In this document: positions 7,361-17,260 of the stretch, in pieces | Layout of the letters: every line of letters begins with the position of its first letter | Numbering within the stretch: the stretch's first letter is position 1 | From: JANQIV01 sp050117315 | Lineage (GTDB): Bacteria > Bacteroidota > Ignavibacteria > Ignavibacteriales > Melioribacteraceae | DNA length: 64,000 bases | NCBI GenBank assembly: GCA_050117315.1 | Contig: JASFMY010000011.1 | Location: 1 to 64,000, forward strand | Direction of reading: 5' to 3' | The notes under the pieces: generated by a model | Seen by the model: only the letters and a program-made list of their open reading frames with translations | The model's database searches: none | Told to the model about the DNA's origin: nothing | Made by a program: the position numbers and the translations under genes

Positions 7361-8815
7361 ATGTTAAAAAAACTTCTTGTTATTTCTTTATTGTGTGTTT
7401 TGTCTAGTTATGCACAAGTTAATTTGTCAACAGATAATAGTTCATCATCAAACTTCAGTTCGTTGCCGATTTCAGTTACTATTGGTGGAGATTTTATTAT
7501 AACAGGCTCCTTCCCGGCATACGGCGGAGAAAGATTAGATCAATTCATTACGCGAATTTATAATGAGGCTCTGTCCAAATTACAGGTACCGGCTAATAAT
7601 GAAAATGTGTTTTTGCATTTAGTCTCGGAAGCAAAAGACTATGCTTTAAGGGAGATAACTTTAAAGCGAAAAGATGGTACTACAAAGCTAATTGATCTTT
7701 TGAAATTTAGACTGACAGGTAATTTTGAAAATAACCCATATCTCCAAAATGATGACGTAATAATTTTCCCAAGTTATGATTCCGAATATGAAGTTGTTGA
7801 GATCAATGGTGCTGTAAAAAAACCTACAAAATTTCAATTTGTTGAGGGAGATAAGTTAAGTGATGCAATATTTTTTGCTCACGGAATTAACAAAGCTTAT
7901 GAGGATTCAGATACAGCAGTTGTATCAAGACTTTCTTATGATGGCACAAAAGAAGAGTTAATAGAGGTAGGGTTAAACGATGAGTTTTATCTGAAACCTG
8001 GTGATAGAATCAGAATTAAAGCAGATCAAACGAAAAGAAAGAGTTATAAAATTCTTGTCCTAGGTGAGGTCAAAAATCCCGGTGAGATTTATATAACCGA
8101 AAATAGTACAACAATTAAAGAAGCAATTGAAAAAGCTGGCGGCTTTACGGAAAAAGCATCATTAAAGGATGCTGAGTTAGTAAGAAATTTTACGAAACAG
8201 CAAATTCTATTAAATGAAGCGCTTAAAATGAAAGCAGATGAAAATCCTTCAGTATTAATAAAGCTAGAAAATGAAGTTAGTATGGAATATATTAAGGAAC
8301 TTCTTAGAATGAATAGAACTGCCGATTTACAGATAGATGATACACTATACTTTAATATAAGTAACCAGCTTAGAATATTAGAAGGTGAAAATGGAATTGA
8401 TTTCCGGGAGCTTGATAGTACAAATTCGATTGCTTCGCAGTTCATTGTGAGGGATGGTGATGTAATTGTTGTTCCTCAAAAACTTGAATCTGTTTATGTA
8501 TTTGGGCAGGTGGGTGTCCCTGGATATTATCAATATTCTGAAGGCAGTGATTATTTATATTATATAAGTCAAGCTGGTGGGTTAACTGAAACTGCTAAAG
8601 ATGACGATGATATATACGTTATTAAAGGTAAAGGGCGGAAATGGATATCCATTGAAGAAAAAAATTACGAAATTGAACCTGGTGATTATATTTATGTATT
8701 AAAAGAAATACCTAGAAATATATGGTTCTATGTAAGTAGGATCGGTACAGTGGCTAGTATTTTGGGAAGTATTGCGACAGTAGTTTTGTTATTTATAAAT
8801 ATAAGTTCAGAATAA
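7361..8815 (+). CDS. SLBB-domain polysaccharide export protein
   Basis: This encodes 484 residues with a signal peptide (LLVISLLCVLSSYAQ). It has an N-terminal polysaccharide-export-like region, several SLBB-type repeats (for example VVEINGAVKKPTKF, KILVLGEVKNPGEIYI and VYVFGQVGVPGYYQYSEG) and a C-terminal hydrophobic helix (IGTVASILGSIATVVLLFI). This is the Wza-like class that forms an outer-membrane/periplasmic channel for capsule or exopolysaccharide. No lipobox Cys is visible after the signal peptide. It lies 13 bases after rfbB and before Wzz genes, consistent with a Wzx/Wzy-dependent export machine. Its last 400 bases were duplicated downstream and now form part of a pseudogene. Confidence 0.82.
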   Translation: MLKKLLVISLLCVLSSYAQVNLSTDNSSSSNFSSLPISVTIGGDFIITGSFPAYGGERLDQFITRIYNEALSKLQVPANNENVFLHLVSEAKDYALREITLKRKDGTTKLIDLLKFRLTGNFENNPYLQNDDVIIFPSYDSEYEVVEINGAVKKPTKFQFVEGDKLSDAIFFAHGINKAYEDSDTAVVSRLSYDGTKEELIEVGLNDEFYLKPGDRIRIKADQTKRKSYKILVLGEVKNPGEIYITENSTTIKEAIEKAGGFTEKASLKDAELVRNFTKQQILLNEALKMKADENPSVLIKLENEVSMEYIKELLRMNRTADLQIDDTLYFNISNQLRILEGENGIDFRELDSTNSIASQFIVRDGDVIVVPQKLESVYVFGQVGVPGYYQYSEGSDYLYYISQAGGLTETAKDDDDIYVIKGKGRKWISIEEKNYEIEPGDYIYVLKEIPRNIWFYVSRIGTVASILGSIATVVLLFINISSE

Positions 8816-8878
8816 AGACGGTAGTTGATTTAAGCTTAAGTAGACGTCTAATGGGAAAATAAAACAAGAGTAAATTAA

Positions 8879-9469
8879 ATGAATAATATTCATGGGGAAA
8901 ATGAGCGAAAAAATTTTGTTGACTTTCTAATAATTTTATTAAAGAGAAGAAAACTGATTATCTGGAATGTTACAATAGTTACTTTAGCAGCACTTATTAT
9001 CAGTTTTTTGATTCTCTATAATACATCAACTGCTAATATCCTTCCCCCAAAATCGCAAGGTGGCCTTATAAGTGATATTGGCGGTATTTCTTCCACAATT
9101 AAAGATTTATCACAATCATTGGGAAGACTTTGGGCAGTTTCTGACGAAGCTTATTCCATTGCATCTAAATTCATTGTTAAAGATGGTGATGTTATTGTTA
9201 TTCCTCAAGAATTAGAATCCGTTTATGTATTTGGACAAGAGTGGGTGTTCCTGGATACTATTCATATTCTGAAGGAAAAGATTATTCATATTATATAAAT
9301 AAGGCTGGTGGCAGAAACTGCTAAAGATGATGATTATAAAATTGAGTCTGGAGATTATATTTACGTATTAAAAGAAATACCCAGAAATTTTTGGTTTTAT
9401 GTTGGTAGGGTTAGTACTATAGCTGATGTTTTAGGAAGTATTGCAACAGTTGTTTTATTATTTAAGTAA
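8879..9469 (+). pseudogene. Chimeric Wzz/SLBB pseudogene
   Basis: The first 80 or so codons (8879 on) encode the N-terminus of a Wzz-type chain-length protein: a cytoplasmic start, one membrane helix (NVTIVTLAALIISFLIL) and an ILPPKSQGG segment similar in layout to the intact Wzz at 9672. Around 9150 the sequence switches to a degenerate copy of the 3' end of the upstream SLBB gene (SIASKFIVKDGDVIVIPQ versus SIASQFIVRDGDVIVVPQ). A two-base insertion near 9238 breaks the frame and the open part stops at 9298. Similarity then continues out of frame, with internal deletions, to about 9469 (ILGSIATVVLLF-like end). This looks like an unequal recombination product that has since decayed. Confidence 0.8.
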
Positions 9470-9474
9470 GTTGA

Positions 9475-9606
9475 GAAGAATGGGATGTAGAAAATGATGG
9501 ATTTGAGGATTGATATTATTTGCCATTACCTCTTCAAGATGGCTTAATAATATATACGGACTATGTTGGCTGGAGATGTATAAAAGCTATATATGTGTTT
9601 AATTAA
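9475..9606 (+). pseudogene. Possible remnant of an unidentified gene
   Basis: One frame reads EEWDVENDGFED, then a TGA, then YYLPLPLQDGLIIYTDYVGW and a few more residues to a TAA at 9604-9606. The protein-like composition on both sides of the stop suggests the 3' end of a gene that was lost when the neighbouring chimeric pseudogene formed. The family is not recognised and chance is possible. Confidence 0.25.
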
Positions 9607-9671
9607 TAGTATAGTAGTAAAAAGTAATCTTAGTAAAATTACATTATGTCAAAAAGTAGTTAAGGTATAAA

Positions 9672-10850
9672 ATGTCGGAAAAAAAGATAGGGGTCATTGA
9701 TTACTTTGTAATATTAGTAAAATGGAAAAGAGTCATAATTCCGGTTCTTTTCTTTACAATGTTGTTCTCTTACTTAACAATTTATTTCTTTGTCGATGAA
9801 GAATTTGAGTCATCTGCGCTTGTAATGCCTTCAAAATCTGAAGATGTTGGTGGATTGCTTAACGCTGTTCAAGGGTTGGCAAATTTACCTGTTGATTTAG
9901 GAGGTGGCATAGGTAATGAAGACATAAAACTATATTTTACTATCTTAAATAGCAGAACTGTTCTCGAAGATATTATTGAAAAATTTGATTTAATAAATGT
10001 TTATGAGATTGATAGTACTTTACTTGACTATAAAGAGAGAGCAATAAAGACTCTCTCAAATAATATAAAAGCCAAAGAGACAGATGAAGGAGCATTTGAA
10101 ATTACAGTATCATCAGATGATCCACAAAGATCTTCCGATATGACAAACTATATATTGAAAGTATTAAACAATAAGATTATTACGTTAGAAATTACTAAGT
10201 CAGCAAATAATAGAAAGTTCCTTGAGGAGAGATTAAAAGAAATAAAAGATCAGCTGCGAAGATCTGAAGATTCATTAAGCCATTATCAAAAGCAAAGCGG
10301 TATACTTAGTGCGGAAGAGCAAATTAAAGGTATTGTTGAATCTTATACGAACTTGGAAACGCAGCTAATTACAAAAGAGATTCAACAATCTGTGCTCGAG
10401 AAAATACTAAGTGAAGGTTCACCTCAGCTTCAAAATATAAAATTAGAGGTAAGCGAGTTTAAGAAGAGACTTGAAAAAATAAAAAAAGAAGGACAGCCTG
10501 ATAGTTATTTATTGCCTGTTAATTCGTTGCCTGATAAAGCAATAAACTATTTTAGGTTACTTCGAGATGTTGAAATTAACCAGTCGATGCTACAATTTGT
10601 TTTACCTCTTTATGAAAAAGCTAAATTTGATGAGCAGAAAGATTTACCGGTTTTTCAGATTTTAGATACTGCTATTCCTCACTTGAAGAAAAGCTATCCG
10701 CCAAGAACAATTTTTACTCTTATTATAACTTTTGGAGTTTTTCTAATTATGTTTTTTACAATATTGTTAAAAGAGAATGATAATTGGGACAAGTCGGAAA
10801 AATTAATATTTATAAGAAAAAATTTATTTTCATGGAAAACAGTTGAATGA
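9672..10850 (+). CDS. Wzz-type polysaccharide chain-length determinant
   Basis: This encodes 392 residues with two membrane helices, near residues 20-40 (VIIPVLFFTMLFSYLTIYFF) and 345-365 (TIFTLIITFGVFLIMFFTIL), bracketing a large periplasmic coiled-coil-rich region (EERLKEIKDQLRRSEDSLSH). A PP-R motif (SYPPRTIF) before the second helix fits the Wzz/GNVR family. These inner-membrane proteins set polymer length together with the polymerase. There is no cytoplasmic tyrosine-kinase domain, so it is the Wzz-only form. Its stop overlaps the next start (ATGA), showing translational coupling to the aminotransferase. The chimeric pseudogene just upstream is a relic of a second Wzz. Confidence 0.85.
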   Translation: MSEKKIGVIDYFVILVKWKRVIIPVLFFTMLFSYLTIYFFVDEEFESSALVMPSKSEDVGGLLNAVQGLANLPVDLGGGIGNEDIKLYFTILNSRTVLEDIIEKFDLINVYEIDSTLLDYKERAIKTLSNNIKAKETDEGAFEITVSSDDPQRSSDMTNYILKVLNNKIITLEITKSANNRKFLEERLKEIKDQLRRSEDSLSHYQKQSGILSAEEQIKGIVESYTNLETQLITKEIQQSVLEKILSEGSPQLQNIKLEVSEFKKRLEKIKKEGQPDSYLLPVNSLPDKAINYFRLLRDVEINQSMLQFVLPLYEKAKFDEQKDLPVFQILDTAIPHLKKSYPPRTIFTLIITFGVFLIMFFTILLKENDNWDKSEKLIFIRKNLFSWKTVE

Positions 10851-12001
10851 AAAAACGAGATTCTTATTTAGTATTTGGTAAACCTTTAATTGAAGATGCT
10901 GAAATAACTGAAGTGGTCGAGACTCTTAAATCTGGATGGATTGGGACAGGGCCAAAAGTTAAAAAATTTGAAGACGAATTTGCTGATTATATAAATTGTG
11001 AGAATGCTGTAGCCGTGAGTTCGTGTACCGCTGGTCTTCATCTATCGGCAATAGCTTTGGGGATTTCCCATGGTGATGAAGTAATTGTTCCTTCTATGAC
11101 TTTTGCCGCTTCTGCAAATGCGGTGATTCACACTGGAGCCAAACCTGTCCTAGTAGATGTAGATAAGTACAATATGACCATTGACATTAAAGATGTAGAG
11201 AAAAAAATTACTCAAAGGACGAAGGCAATCATGCCAGTTCATTTTGCTGGAAGAGTATGCGATATAGATGCGCTTGAAAAAATTGCTGATCAATATAGTC
11301 TAAGTATTATCCATGATGCGGCACATGCAATTGAAACTGAATATAATGGGAAGAAAGTAGGCACTTATAAACATATAGCGAATTTTAGTTTTTATGCAAC
11401 AAAAAATCTTGTTACAGCTGAAGGAGGAATGATCACAACCAATAATGATGAAATTGCTGGGAAACTAAAAATTTATGCTTTACACGGAATGAGTAAAGAT
11501 GCATGGAAAAGATTTTCGGATGAAGGATACAAACATTATCGGGTTGAAGTTCCCGGGTTCAAATACAATATGACCGATATTCAAGCATCTCTTGGCATAC
11601 ATCAATTGAGAAGAATCGATGCTTTATCAGAGAGGCGTAAGTTTATATGGAATTATTATAAAAACGAATTAAAAGATTTGCCGTTAATTTTGCCTCCAGA
11701 TCCATCTCCCAATTCCAGGCACGCCTATCATTTATATACAATAATGTTAGATATTGATAATACCCAAATTAAAAGGGATGCTTTATTACAGGAACTGCAT
11801 AATTATAATATTGGAACTGGAGTTCATTATCTAGCATTACACTATCATCCATTTTATAAATCATTGGGTTATAAGGAGGGTGATTTCCCAAACTCTGAAT
11901 TTATTTCTAATAGAACATTATCAATTCCTTTTGCTGCAAATCTTAGTGATGAAGATATAGAATACGTCGTAAAGGCATTAAGAGAGATTCTAGCTAAATA
12001 A
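10847..12001 (+). CDS. DegT/DnrJ/EryC1-family sugar aminotransferase
   Basis: This encodes 384 residues of the PLP-dependent nucleotide-sugar aminotransferase family. Visible are SGWIGTGPKVKKFE near the N-terminus, the HDAAHAIET segment, and the PLP lysine Lys186 in NFSFYATKNLVTAEGG, all hallmarks of the family. The substrate is a keto-sugar nucleotide, plausibly the dTDP-4-keto-6-deoxyglucose made by the rfbB product at the start of the locus, giving an amino sugar; the exact sugar cannot be read from sequence. The start overlaps the wzz-like stop by 4 bases. Confidence 0.88.
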   Translation: MKKRDSYLVFGKPLIEDAEITEVVETLKSGWIGTGPKVKKFEDEFADYINCENAVAVSSCTAGLHLSAIALGISHGDEVIVPSMTFAASANAVIHTGAKPVLVDVDKYNMTIDIKDVEKKITQRTKAIMPVHFAGRVCDIDALEKIADQYSLSIIHDAAHAIETEYNGKKVGTYKHIANFSFYATKNLVTAEGGMITTNNDEIAGKLKIYALHGMSKDAWKRFSDEGYKHYRVEVPGFKYNMTDIQASLGIHQLRRIDALSERRKFIWNYYKNELKDLPLILPPDPSPNSRHAYHLYTIMLDIDNTQIKRDALLQELHNYNIGTGVHYLALHYHPFYKSLGYKEGDFPNSEFISNRTLSIPFAANLSDEDIEYVVKALREILAK

Positions 12002-12010
12002 CTATACGCA

Positions 12011-13468
12011 ATGAAAAAGATGTCTTTAGGAAAAAAATCGATAAAAGGAATAAAGTGGGTATCTATTTCGCAACTTTCCAAACAGGTTTTACAATATTTA
12101 ACTACATTTTTCTTAGTAAATTTATTAGATCCGTCTGATTTTGGTTTAATGGCGATGGCAATCATTGTCATTAATTTTCTTCAAATTTTTAAGGATCTCG
12201 GTACTTCAGCAGCGATAATTCAAAAACAGGATGCTAGTAACGAATTATTATCAAGTTTATTTTATGTTAATTTTTCTGTTGGTTTACTTGTTACAGGATT
12301 TATATATATTTCTGCCCCTCTTGTAGCAGATTTTTACGATAAAACTGAAATAATTAACATACTCAGATTATTATCGATTACGTTTGTTATTTCAAGTATT
12401 AGTATTATTCATAAAACAATTATAGAAAAAGAACTAAATTTTAATTTAACCGCTAAAATTGAAATTATCTCTTGTGTAATCGCATCAATCTGTGCCATTA
12501 TTTTAGCTTTTGCTGGTTGTGGTGTCTGGAGTTTAGTTTTTCAGGCACTTACAAATGCTACCGTTAATACAACGTTGTTAATTGTTTTCAGAAGATGGCA
12601 TCCTCAATTTTTATTTAAGTGGAAAGAAATTCGAAAGATATTTAATTTTAGTGCCAACTTAATTGCATATAATATTCTAAATTTTATTGCAAGAAATGCG
12701 GACTATTTAATAGTTGGAAAGTATTTAGGGGATAGAGCATTAGGGCATTATTATTTGGGCTATAGAATTATGTTATATCCGTTACATAATATATCATATG
12801 TCATTGCTAGAGTTATGTTTCCAGTATATTCAAAAATACAGGAAGACAACAAAAAGTTTGTTGACTCGTATTTAAAGGTAACAAAGACCATTGCATTGGT
12901 TTCATTTCCCATTATGATTGGAATTATGGCTGTAAGCAGGCCATTTGTAGAAGTTTTTTTTGCTAATAGTTGGAATGCAAATCTACTTGTTACTCTTTTG
13001 TTAATTTTTTCGCCTCTTGGGTTGATTCAGTCAATTAGTTCAAGTACAGGGCTAATCTTTCAGGCTAAAGGCAGAACTGATTGGATGTTTTGGTGGAGTT
13101 TTTCGGTAGGAATAATCTTTGTGTCTGCATTTATTATTGGTGTTAATTGGGGAGTAGTAGGTGTAGCGGCATGTTATTTATTTTCATATCTATTAATTAC
13201 CTATCATGCGTTTACAATTCCTTTTAAACTAATTGATTTGAAATTGTCTGTTTTTATTAAAAACCTTTTGAAGGTTCTGTCTATAAGTTTAGTTATGGGA
13301 GCATTTGTTTGGATTTTAGAAGGTATCTTTAATGAGTTCTTAAATGATGTATGGACGCTTATTGTTAGCATCATCATCGGAATATTATTATATATCTCTA
13401 TGAACTTTCTGTTTAATAAAAAAGACATATTGTATCTGAAAAATATTATTAAAGAAGGTTTTGCTTAA
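12011..13468 (+). CDS. Polysaccharide flippase, MOP/WzxC-like
   Basis: This encodes 485 residues, mostly membrane helices (about 12-14). The N-terminus (SIKGIKWVSISQLSKQVLQY and the following LLDPSDFGLMAMAIIV segment) is typical of WzxC-like lipopolysaccharide/exopolysaccharide flippases of the MOP superfamily. These move lipid-linked repeat units across the inner membrane. It lies 9 bases after the aminotransferase and 15 before the polymerase-like gene. A second, unrelated-looking flippase lies at 32320, so the locus may serve two polymers or have been assembled from two sources. Confidence 0.85.
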   Translation: MKKMSLGKKSIKGIKWVSISQLSKQVLQYLTTFFLVNLLDPSDFGLMAMAIIVINFLQIFKDLGTSAAIIQKQDASNELLSSLFYVNFSVGLLVTGFIYISAPLVADFYDKTEIINILRLLSITFVISSISIIHKTIIEKELNFNLTAKIEIISCVIASICAIILAFAGCGVWSLVFQALTNATVNTTLLIVFRRWHPQFLFKWKEIRKIFNFSANLIAYNILNFIARNADYLIVGKYLGDRALGHYYLGYRIMLYPLHNISYVIARVMFPVYSKIQEDNKKFVDSYLKVTKTIALVSFPIMIGIMAVSRPFVEVFFANSWNANLLVTLLLIFSPLGLIQSISSSTGLIFQAKGRTDWMFWWSFSVGIIFVSAFIIGVNWGVVGVAACYLFSYLLITYHAFTIPFKLIDLKLSVFIKNLLKVLSISLVMGAFVWILEGIFNEFLNDVWTLIVSIIIGILLYISMNFLFNKKDILYLKNIIKEGFA

Positions 13469-13483
13469 GGAGTTATAAACTAG

Positions 13484-14920
13484 ATGTTGTCTAAAGTTAT
13501 AAATGAGAAAGGTAAAATAAATTATTATTTATTGGGGGCTCTTTTTATTGGGTTCTATATTATTGCTATTATTTATGCTTTTGTTAGATCTCCACATTAT
13601 TTTAGTTATTTTATCTTATTTACACCCTTAGCAATAGTGTTTTTCTATTTTTTAATTGAGAAGACAGAATTTGTAGTTTTGGGCTATATTGCCTTTATAC
13701 CATTAGTACAACACTTGAGCACCAAAGGTGTTGGAGTAAATGATTTTTTGATAACCCCCCATATGTTAATTCAATTTATATTACTTTTAGTCGTTGTTTC
13801 AAAATTTATTTACGCTTATGACAATGAAGTACGAATAAAACTAACTTTGCTTGATAAATTGTTGCCCTTACTGGGAATTGCATCAATTTTTTCGCTTTTG
13901 TATGCATATAATTTCCCAACTAATAATATAAAAAGATGGTTGTTATTCTATACCGGTATTTTTGAGCCGATAACTTTTTATTTTGTTATCCTTTACTTCC
14001 TTGACAGAGAAAAGAACTTTTCAAAAAATTTGTTGCTTGCAATAGCTTTTTCAAGTTTTTCGGCCCTTCTTATAGCCGCCATAGAGTTTAGGATGACCGG
14101 CTACAGCATAATAAGTATATTTTTATCGAGAATGAGAATAGGCTTTGGCTATCATAATACCAATCTTTTTGGAATTCACTCGGCATTAATTTTCCCGGTC
14201 TTATTTTATTTAATTGTTTCTAGAAAATATCAAAAATATAGAATAGTAACATGGACTTCATTTTCTGTTTTGTTGCTGCTCTCAGTATTGTGCTTTAACA
14301 GAGGAACGTTTTTGGTATTAGGATTCCAAATACTTTTGTTGTATATGATAAAAGAAAACCGTAAGATCATTTATCTCTTAATGATTGTATTCATAGGTTT
14401 TGCTGTTTACTACAACGAATTGATAATATTATATATTTTTCGTTTTTTCAGTGGAACGCAAGCCAACCCTTTACTGGACGTAAGTGCACTAAACAGGTTT
14501 GCAGCTTGGGTAGTTGGTCTCAAAATAATTTTCAATTACCCTCTTGGAGTTGGAGCAGGAGCTTTTCAATATTTTTGGGAATACTGGGGTCTTGATTCTT
14601 CTTTTTATCTGGGGACCCCTCATCAATTGTTTTTATCTGTTGGTGTTGATTATGGTGTCTCAACACTCTTAATATTTATTTCAATACTACTTGTTGCTTT
14701 TTATTATTCCAGTAAACTCAGTAAAATAAAATCAGCAGATGATGAAAATTTTTTTGATTATATAAGAATATCAATTATAGGATACGTTTCCTACGGTATG
14801 ATTACTGATGGTGAACTAAGTCATCTATCTGGTTTTACTTTCCCAAATAATGGTTACACTTTGTTCCTTATATTATTACTTGCGTTAATATCATATAAAT
14901 ATAATCTCAAAAAATCCTAA
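13484..14920 (+). CDS. O-antigen polymerase/ligase-like membrane protein
   Basis: This encodes 478 residues with about 11-12 hydrophobic helices and one longer loop around residues 320-370 (ALNRFAAWVVGLKII, then GVGAGAFQYFWEYWG and TPHQLFLSVGVDYG). That is the arrangement of the Wzy_C/WaaL family, whose periplasmic loop carries conserved Arg and His residues. The position between a flippase and glycosyltransferases argues for the polymerase (Wzy) role, but a ligase cannot be ruled out by motif alone. TAAGGAG precedes the ATG at 13484. Confidence 0.8.
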   Translation: MLSKVINEKGKINYYLLGALFIGFYIIAIIYAFVRSPHYFSYFILFTPLAIVFFYFLIEKTEFVVLGYIAFIPLVQHLSTKGVGVNDFLITPHMLIQFILLLVVVSKFIYAYDNEVRIKLTLLDKLLPLLGIASIFSLLYAYNFPTNNIKRWLLFYTGIFEPITFYFVILYFLDREKNFSKNLLLAIAFSSFSALLIAAIEFRMTGYSIISIFLSRMRIGFGYHNTNLFGIHSALIFPVLFYLIVSRKYQKYRIVTWTSFSVLLLLSVLCFNRGTFLVLGFQILLLYMIKENRKIIYLLMIVFIGFAVYYNELIILYIFRFFSGTQANPLLDVSALNRFAAWVVGLKIIFNYPLGVGAGAFQYFWEYWGLDSSFYLGTPHQLFLSVGVDYGVSTLLIFISILLVAFYYSSKLSKIKSADDENFFDYIRISIIGYVSYGMITDGELSHLSGFTFPNNGYTLFLILLLALISYKYNLKKS

Positions 14921-14921
14921 A

Positions 14922-16070
14922 ATGGGAAATGAAATTATACATATTATTAATCCTTACCTTTTCTATACTGGTTCATGGATTTATTCGCAGATAACAAATG
15001 TTACTAAGTTTAATAATTCTGTTTTTACGTATAGCACCCAAAATTTAGAACAATTTCCTTTTCAATCAATATATTGTTTTGATTCGTTTGATATTTTAAG
15101 AAAATCTTTGAGCAAAATTTATAGAATAATTACAAATGGGAATTCTGGTTTATTCTATTCAAGATATTTAAAAAAAATTAGACCTAAAATACTTCATGCT
15201 CATATGGGATATGAAGGGGCAAGGTGGGTCCGTTTCGCAAAAAAAAATAATGTCCCGTTAATCACTACCTTTTATGGACTTGATGTATCAAAACTTGGGA
15301 AGATATTGTATTGGCAGAAAAAATATAAGAATTTATTTAAGTATGGAAATTCCTTTTTGGCAGAAGGAAATTATTTAAAGAAACAACTGATAGAACTCGG
15401 TTGTGATGAGAATAAAATTATTGTTCAACATTTAGGTGTAGCATTTGATAAATATGAACGAAAGCTGTATCAAGAACATTTCCCTAATCAGAAAACTCGG
15501 ATAATACAAGTTTCATCATTTAGGGAAAAAAAAGGGATTGAATATTCATTAGAGGCTATATCTCACCTTGTCAAAAGATCAATACATGTTGAATTTGTTT
15601 TGATTGGAGGGGGTGATACAAAAGCTGATGAGAATAAACTAATAAATCTTTCGAATAAATTAAATATTGGAGAACATGTTAAATTTCTTGGAGTTAAGAG
15701 CCATAGTGATACTCTAGACGAAATTAGAGATTCCGATATATTTCTGCATCCATCTGTAACCGCAAGTGATGGTGATAATGAAGGTGGGGCTCCCGTTGGA
15801 ATAATGGAAGCTTCGGCAATAGGGTTGCCAGTTGTCTCTACCTTTCACGCAGATATTCCTGAAGTGGTTTTAAATAATAAAACCGGCTTGTTGGTTAATG
15901 AAAGAAACAGCATTGGATTATCCTATCAAATTGAAAAATTAATAAACAATTACGATTTGAGAAAAGAAATGGGAAACAAAGGTAGAGAGCATATTTCGCA
16001 AAATTATAATTTAATGACACAGATTAAGAAACTAGAAGAAATTTACGATAGAATTATTCATGAAAACTAG
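14922..16070 (+). CDS. Glycosyltransferase family 4
   Basis: This encodes 382 residues of GT-B type. The N-terminal domain includes ILHAHMGYEGARW and TTFYGLDVSKLG. The C-terminal domain carries VSSFREKKGIEYSLEAI, the FLGVKSHSDTLDEI loop and an E-x7-E-like region (NEGGAPVGIMEASAIGLPVV), the nucleotide-sugar binding part of GT4 enzymes. It probably adds one sugar of the repeat unit on the cytoplasmic face. It starts one base after the polymerase stop and overlaps the next glycosyltransferase by 11 bases. Acceptor and donor are unknown. Confidence 0.87.
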   Translation: MGNEIIHIINPYLFYTGSWIYSQITNVTKFNNSVFTYSTQNLEQFPFQSIYCFDSFDILRKSLSKIYRIITNGNSGLFYSRYLKKIRPKILHAHMGYEGARWVRFAKKNNVPLITTFYGLDVSKLGKILYWQKKYKNLFKYGNSFLAEGNYLKKQLIELGCDENKIIVQHLGVAFDKYERKLYQEHFPNQKTRIIQVSSFREKKGIEYSLEAISHLVKRSIHVEFVLIGGGDTKADENKLINLSNKLNIGEHVKFLGVKSHSDTLDEIRDSDIFLHPSVTASDGDNEGGAPVGIMEASAIGLPVVSTFHADIPEVVLNNKTGLLVNERNSIGLSYQIEKLINNYDLRKEMGNKGREHISQNYNLMTQIKKLEEIYDRIIHEN

Positions 16071-17250
16071 TGTCTTATTTTTTTCCGATAGTAGTTTAAG
16101 GAATCCAATCATACATTCTCAAGGATTACCTTTTTTTAACCATTTATCTACTGATACTTATAAGAAAATATTTTTATCTATAGAATGGAATGAGAATATT
16201 TATCATAATGAGCAGGAAATAGCAAGAATTAAAAATACTTTTAGTAATGGAATAATTTATTATACTGTAACCTCAATTTTCCCAAAAATTTTTCAGAATT
16301 CATTCTTCAGAATAATATTTGGATGTTTTAAACTGATGACTTTAATAATTAAGTATAACGTCAAAATTATTCATACAAGAAGTTATTATCCAGCACTAAT
16401 TACGTTGATTTCCAAAATATTATTGATAAGAAACATAAAAATAGTATACGATCCCAGAGGGTTATTTGTAGAAGAAAGGTTTTTCCTAAAAAATATAAAG
16501 AAAAAAAGTGTTAGTCATAAAATTTATGAGGAAGTAGAAAAACAATTTTACAAAAAATCAGATATAGTTGTATTAGTTTCAAATAAATTTAAGCATTATA
16601 TATTAAATAAGTATCCCAATAAATTTAGTCTTAGTTCCAAAATTGTAGTAATTAATAATAAAACTCAAATCAATAAACTCTCTAATATTGATAACAAATC
16701 CAAATTTGTTAAAGGTGTCTATGTTGGTTCTGCTGCACCTTGGCAAAATGTGGACGAACTGTTTTCGTTAATTTCAGTATCTAAAGAAAATAATTATCCA
16801 ATAAAGTTTGATTTAATTACTTATCAGAAAGAGATATTTAGAAGTAAACTCTCAACAATTGATAATACTGACCTAATCACAATAAACTCTTATCCTTCTG
16901 ATGAAGTAGCACCTGAGCTTAGAAAATATAACTTTGGTATTCTAATTAGAAAAGAGAGTTTAGCTAGTGAAGTGTCATCTCCTCTTAAACTAGGCGAATA
17001 TTTAGCGTCTGGACTTCCTGTTTTAGCCTGGCCTGGTATAGGAGATTCTGAAGAAATTATAAAAAAATACAATATAGGTGTGATAGTTAAGAATAAAGAT
17101 TATAGCAAAGCTCTGGAGGACATGATAGAATTACTGTCTGATGAAAATATTTATTATAGATGTTGGGAAACAGCAAGAAAAGAATTTAATCTTGATGATT
17201 CAATTAAATCATATACTGAAATTTATGATCGCCTCAATAAACTTAAATAA
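16060..17250 (+). CDS. Glycosyltransferase, GT4-like
   Basis: This encodes 396 residues of GT-B architecture. Recognisable parts are IIHTRSYYPALITLISKI and VYDPRGLFVEE in the N-terminal domain and SPLKLGEYLASGLPVLAWPG in the C-terminal donor site (the E-x-L-A-S/C-G-x-P pattern of GT4). The gene is markedly AT-rich (many Lys, Asn, Ile codons), as are the next two, which may mean later acquisition than the flanking genes. It overlaps the preceding GT4 gene by 11 bases. The sugar specificity is unknown. Confidence 0.8.
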   Translation: MKTSVLFFSDSSLRNPIIHSQGLPFFNHLSTDTYKKIFLSIEWNENIYHNEQEIARIKNTFSNGIIYYTVTSIFPKIFQNSFFRIIFGCFKLMTLIIKYNVKIIHTRSYYPALITLISKILLIRNIKIVYDPRGLFVEERFFLKNIKKKSVSHKIYEEVEKQFYKKSDIVVLVSNKFKHYILNKYPNKFSLSSKIVVINNKTQINKLSNIDNKSKFVKGVYVGSAAPWQNVDELFSLISVSKENNYPIKFDLITYQKEIFRSKLSTIDNTDLITINSYPSDEVAPELRKYNFGILIRKESLASEVSSPLKLGEYLASGLPVLAWPGIGDSEEIIKKYNIGVIVKNKDYSKALEDMIELLSDENIYYRCWETARKEFNLDDSIKSYTEIYDRLNKLK

Positions 17251-17260
17251 TAATATTGCG

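Noticed and set aside
17141..17260. Extended start for the GT2 gene, inside the upstream glycosyltransferase
   Set aside because: The extra 40 residues do not resemble a GT2 N-terminus, and the ATG at 17261 begins just before the expected first strand.
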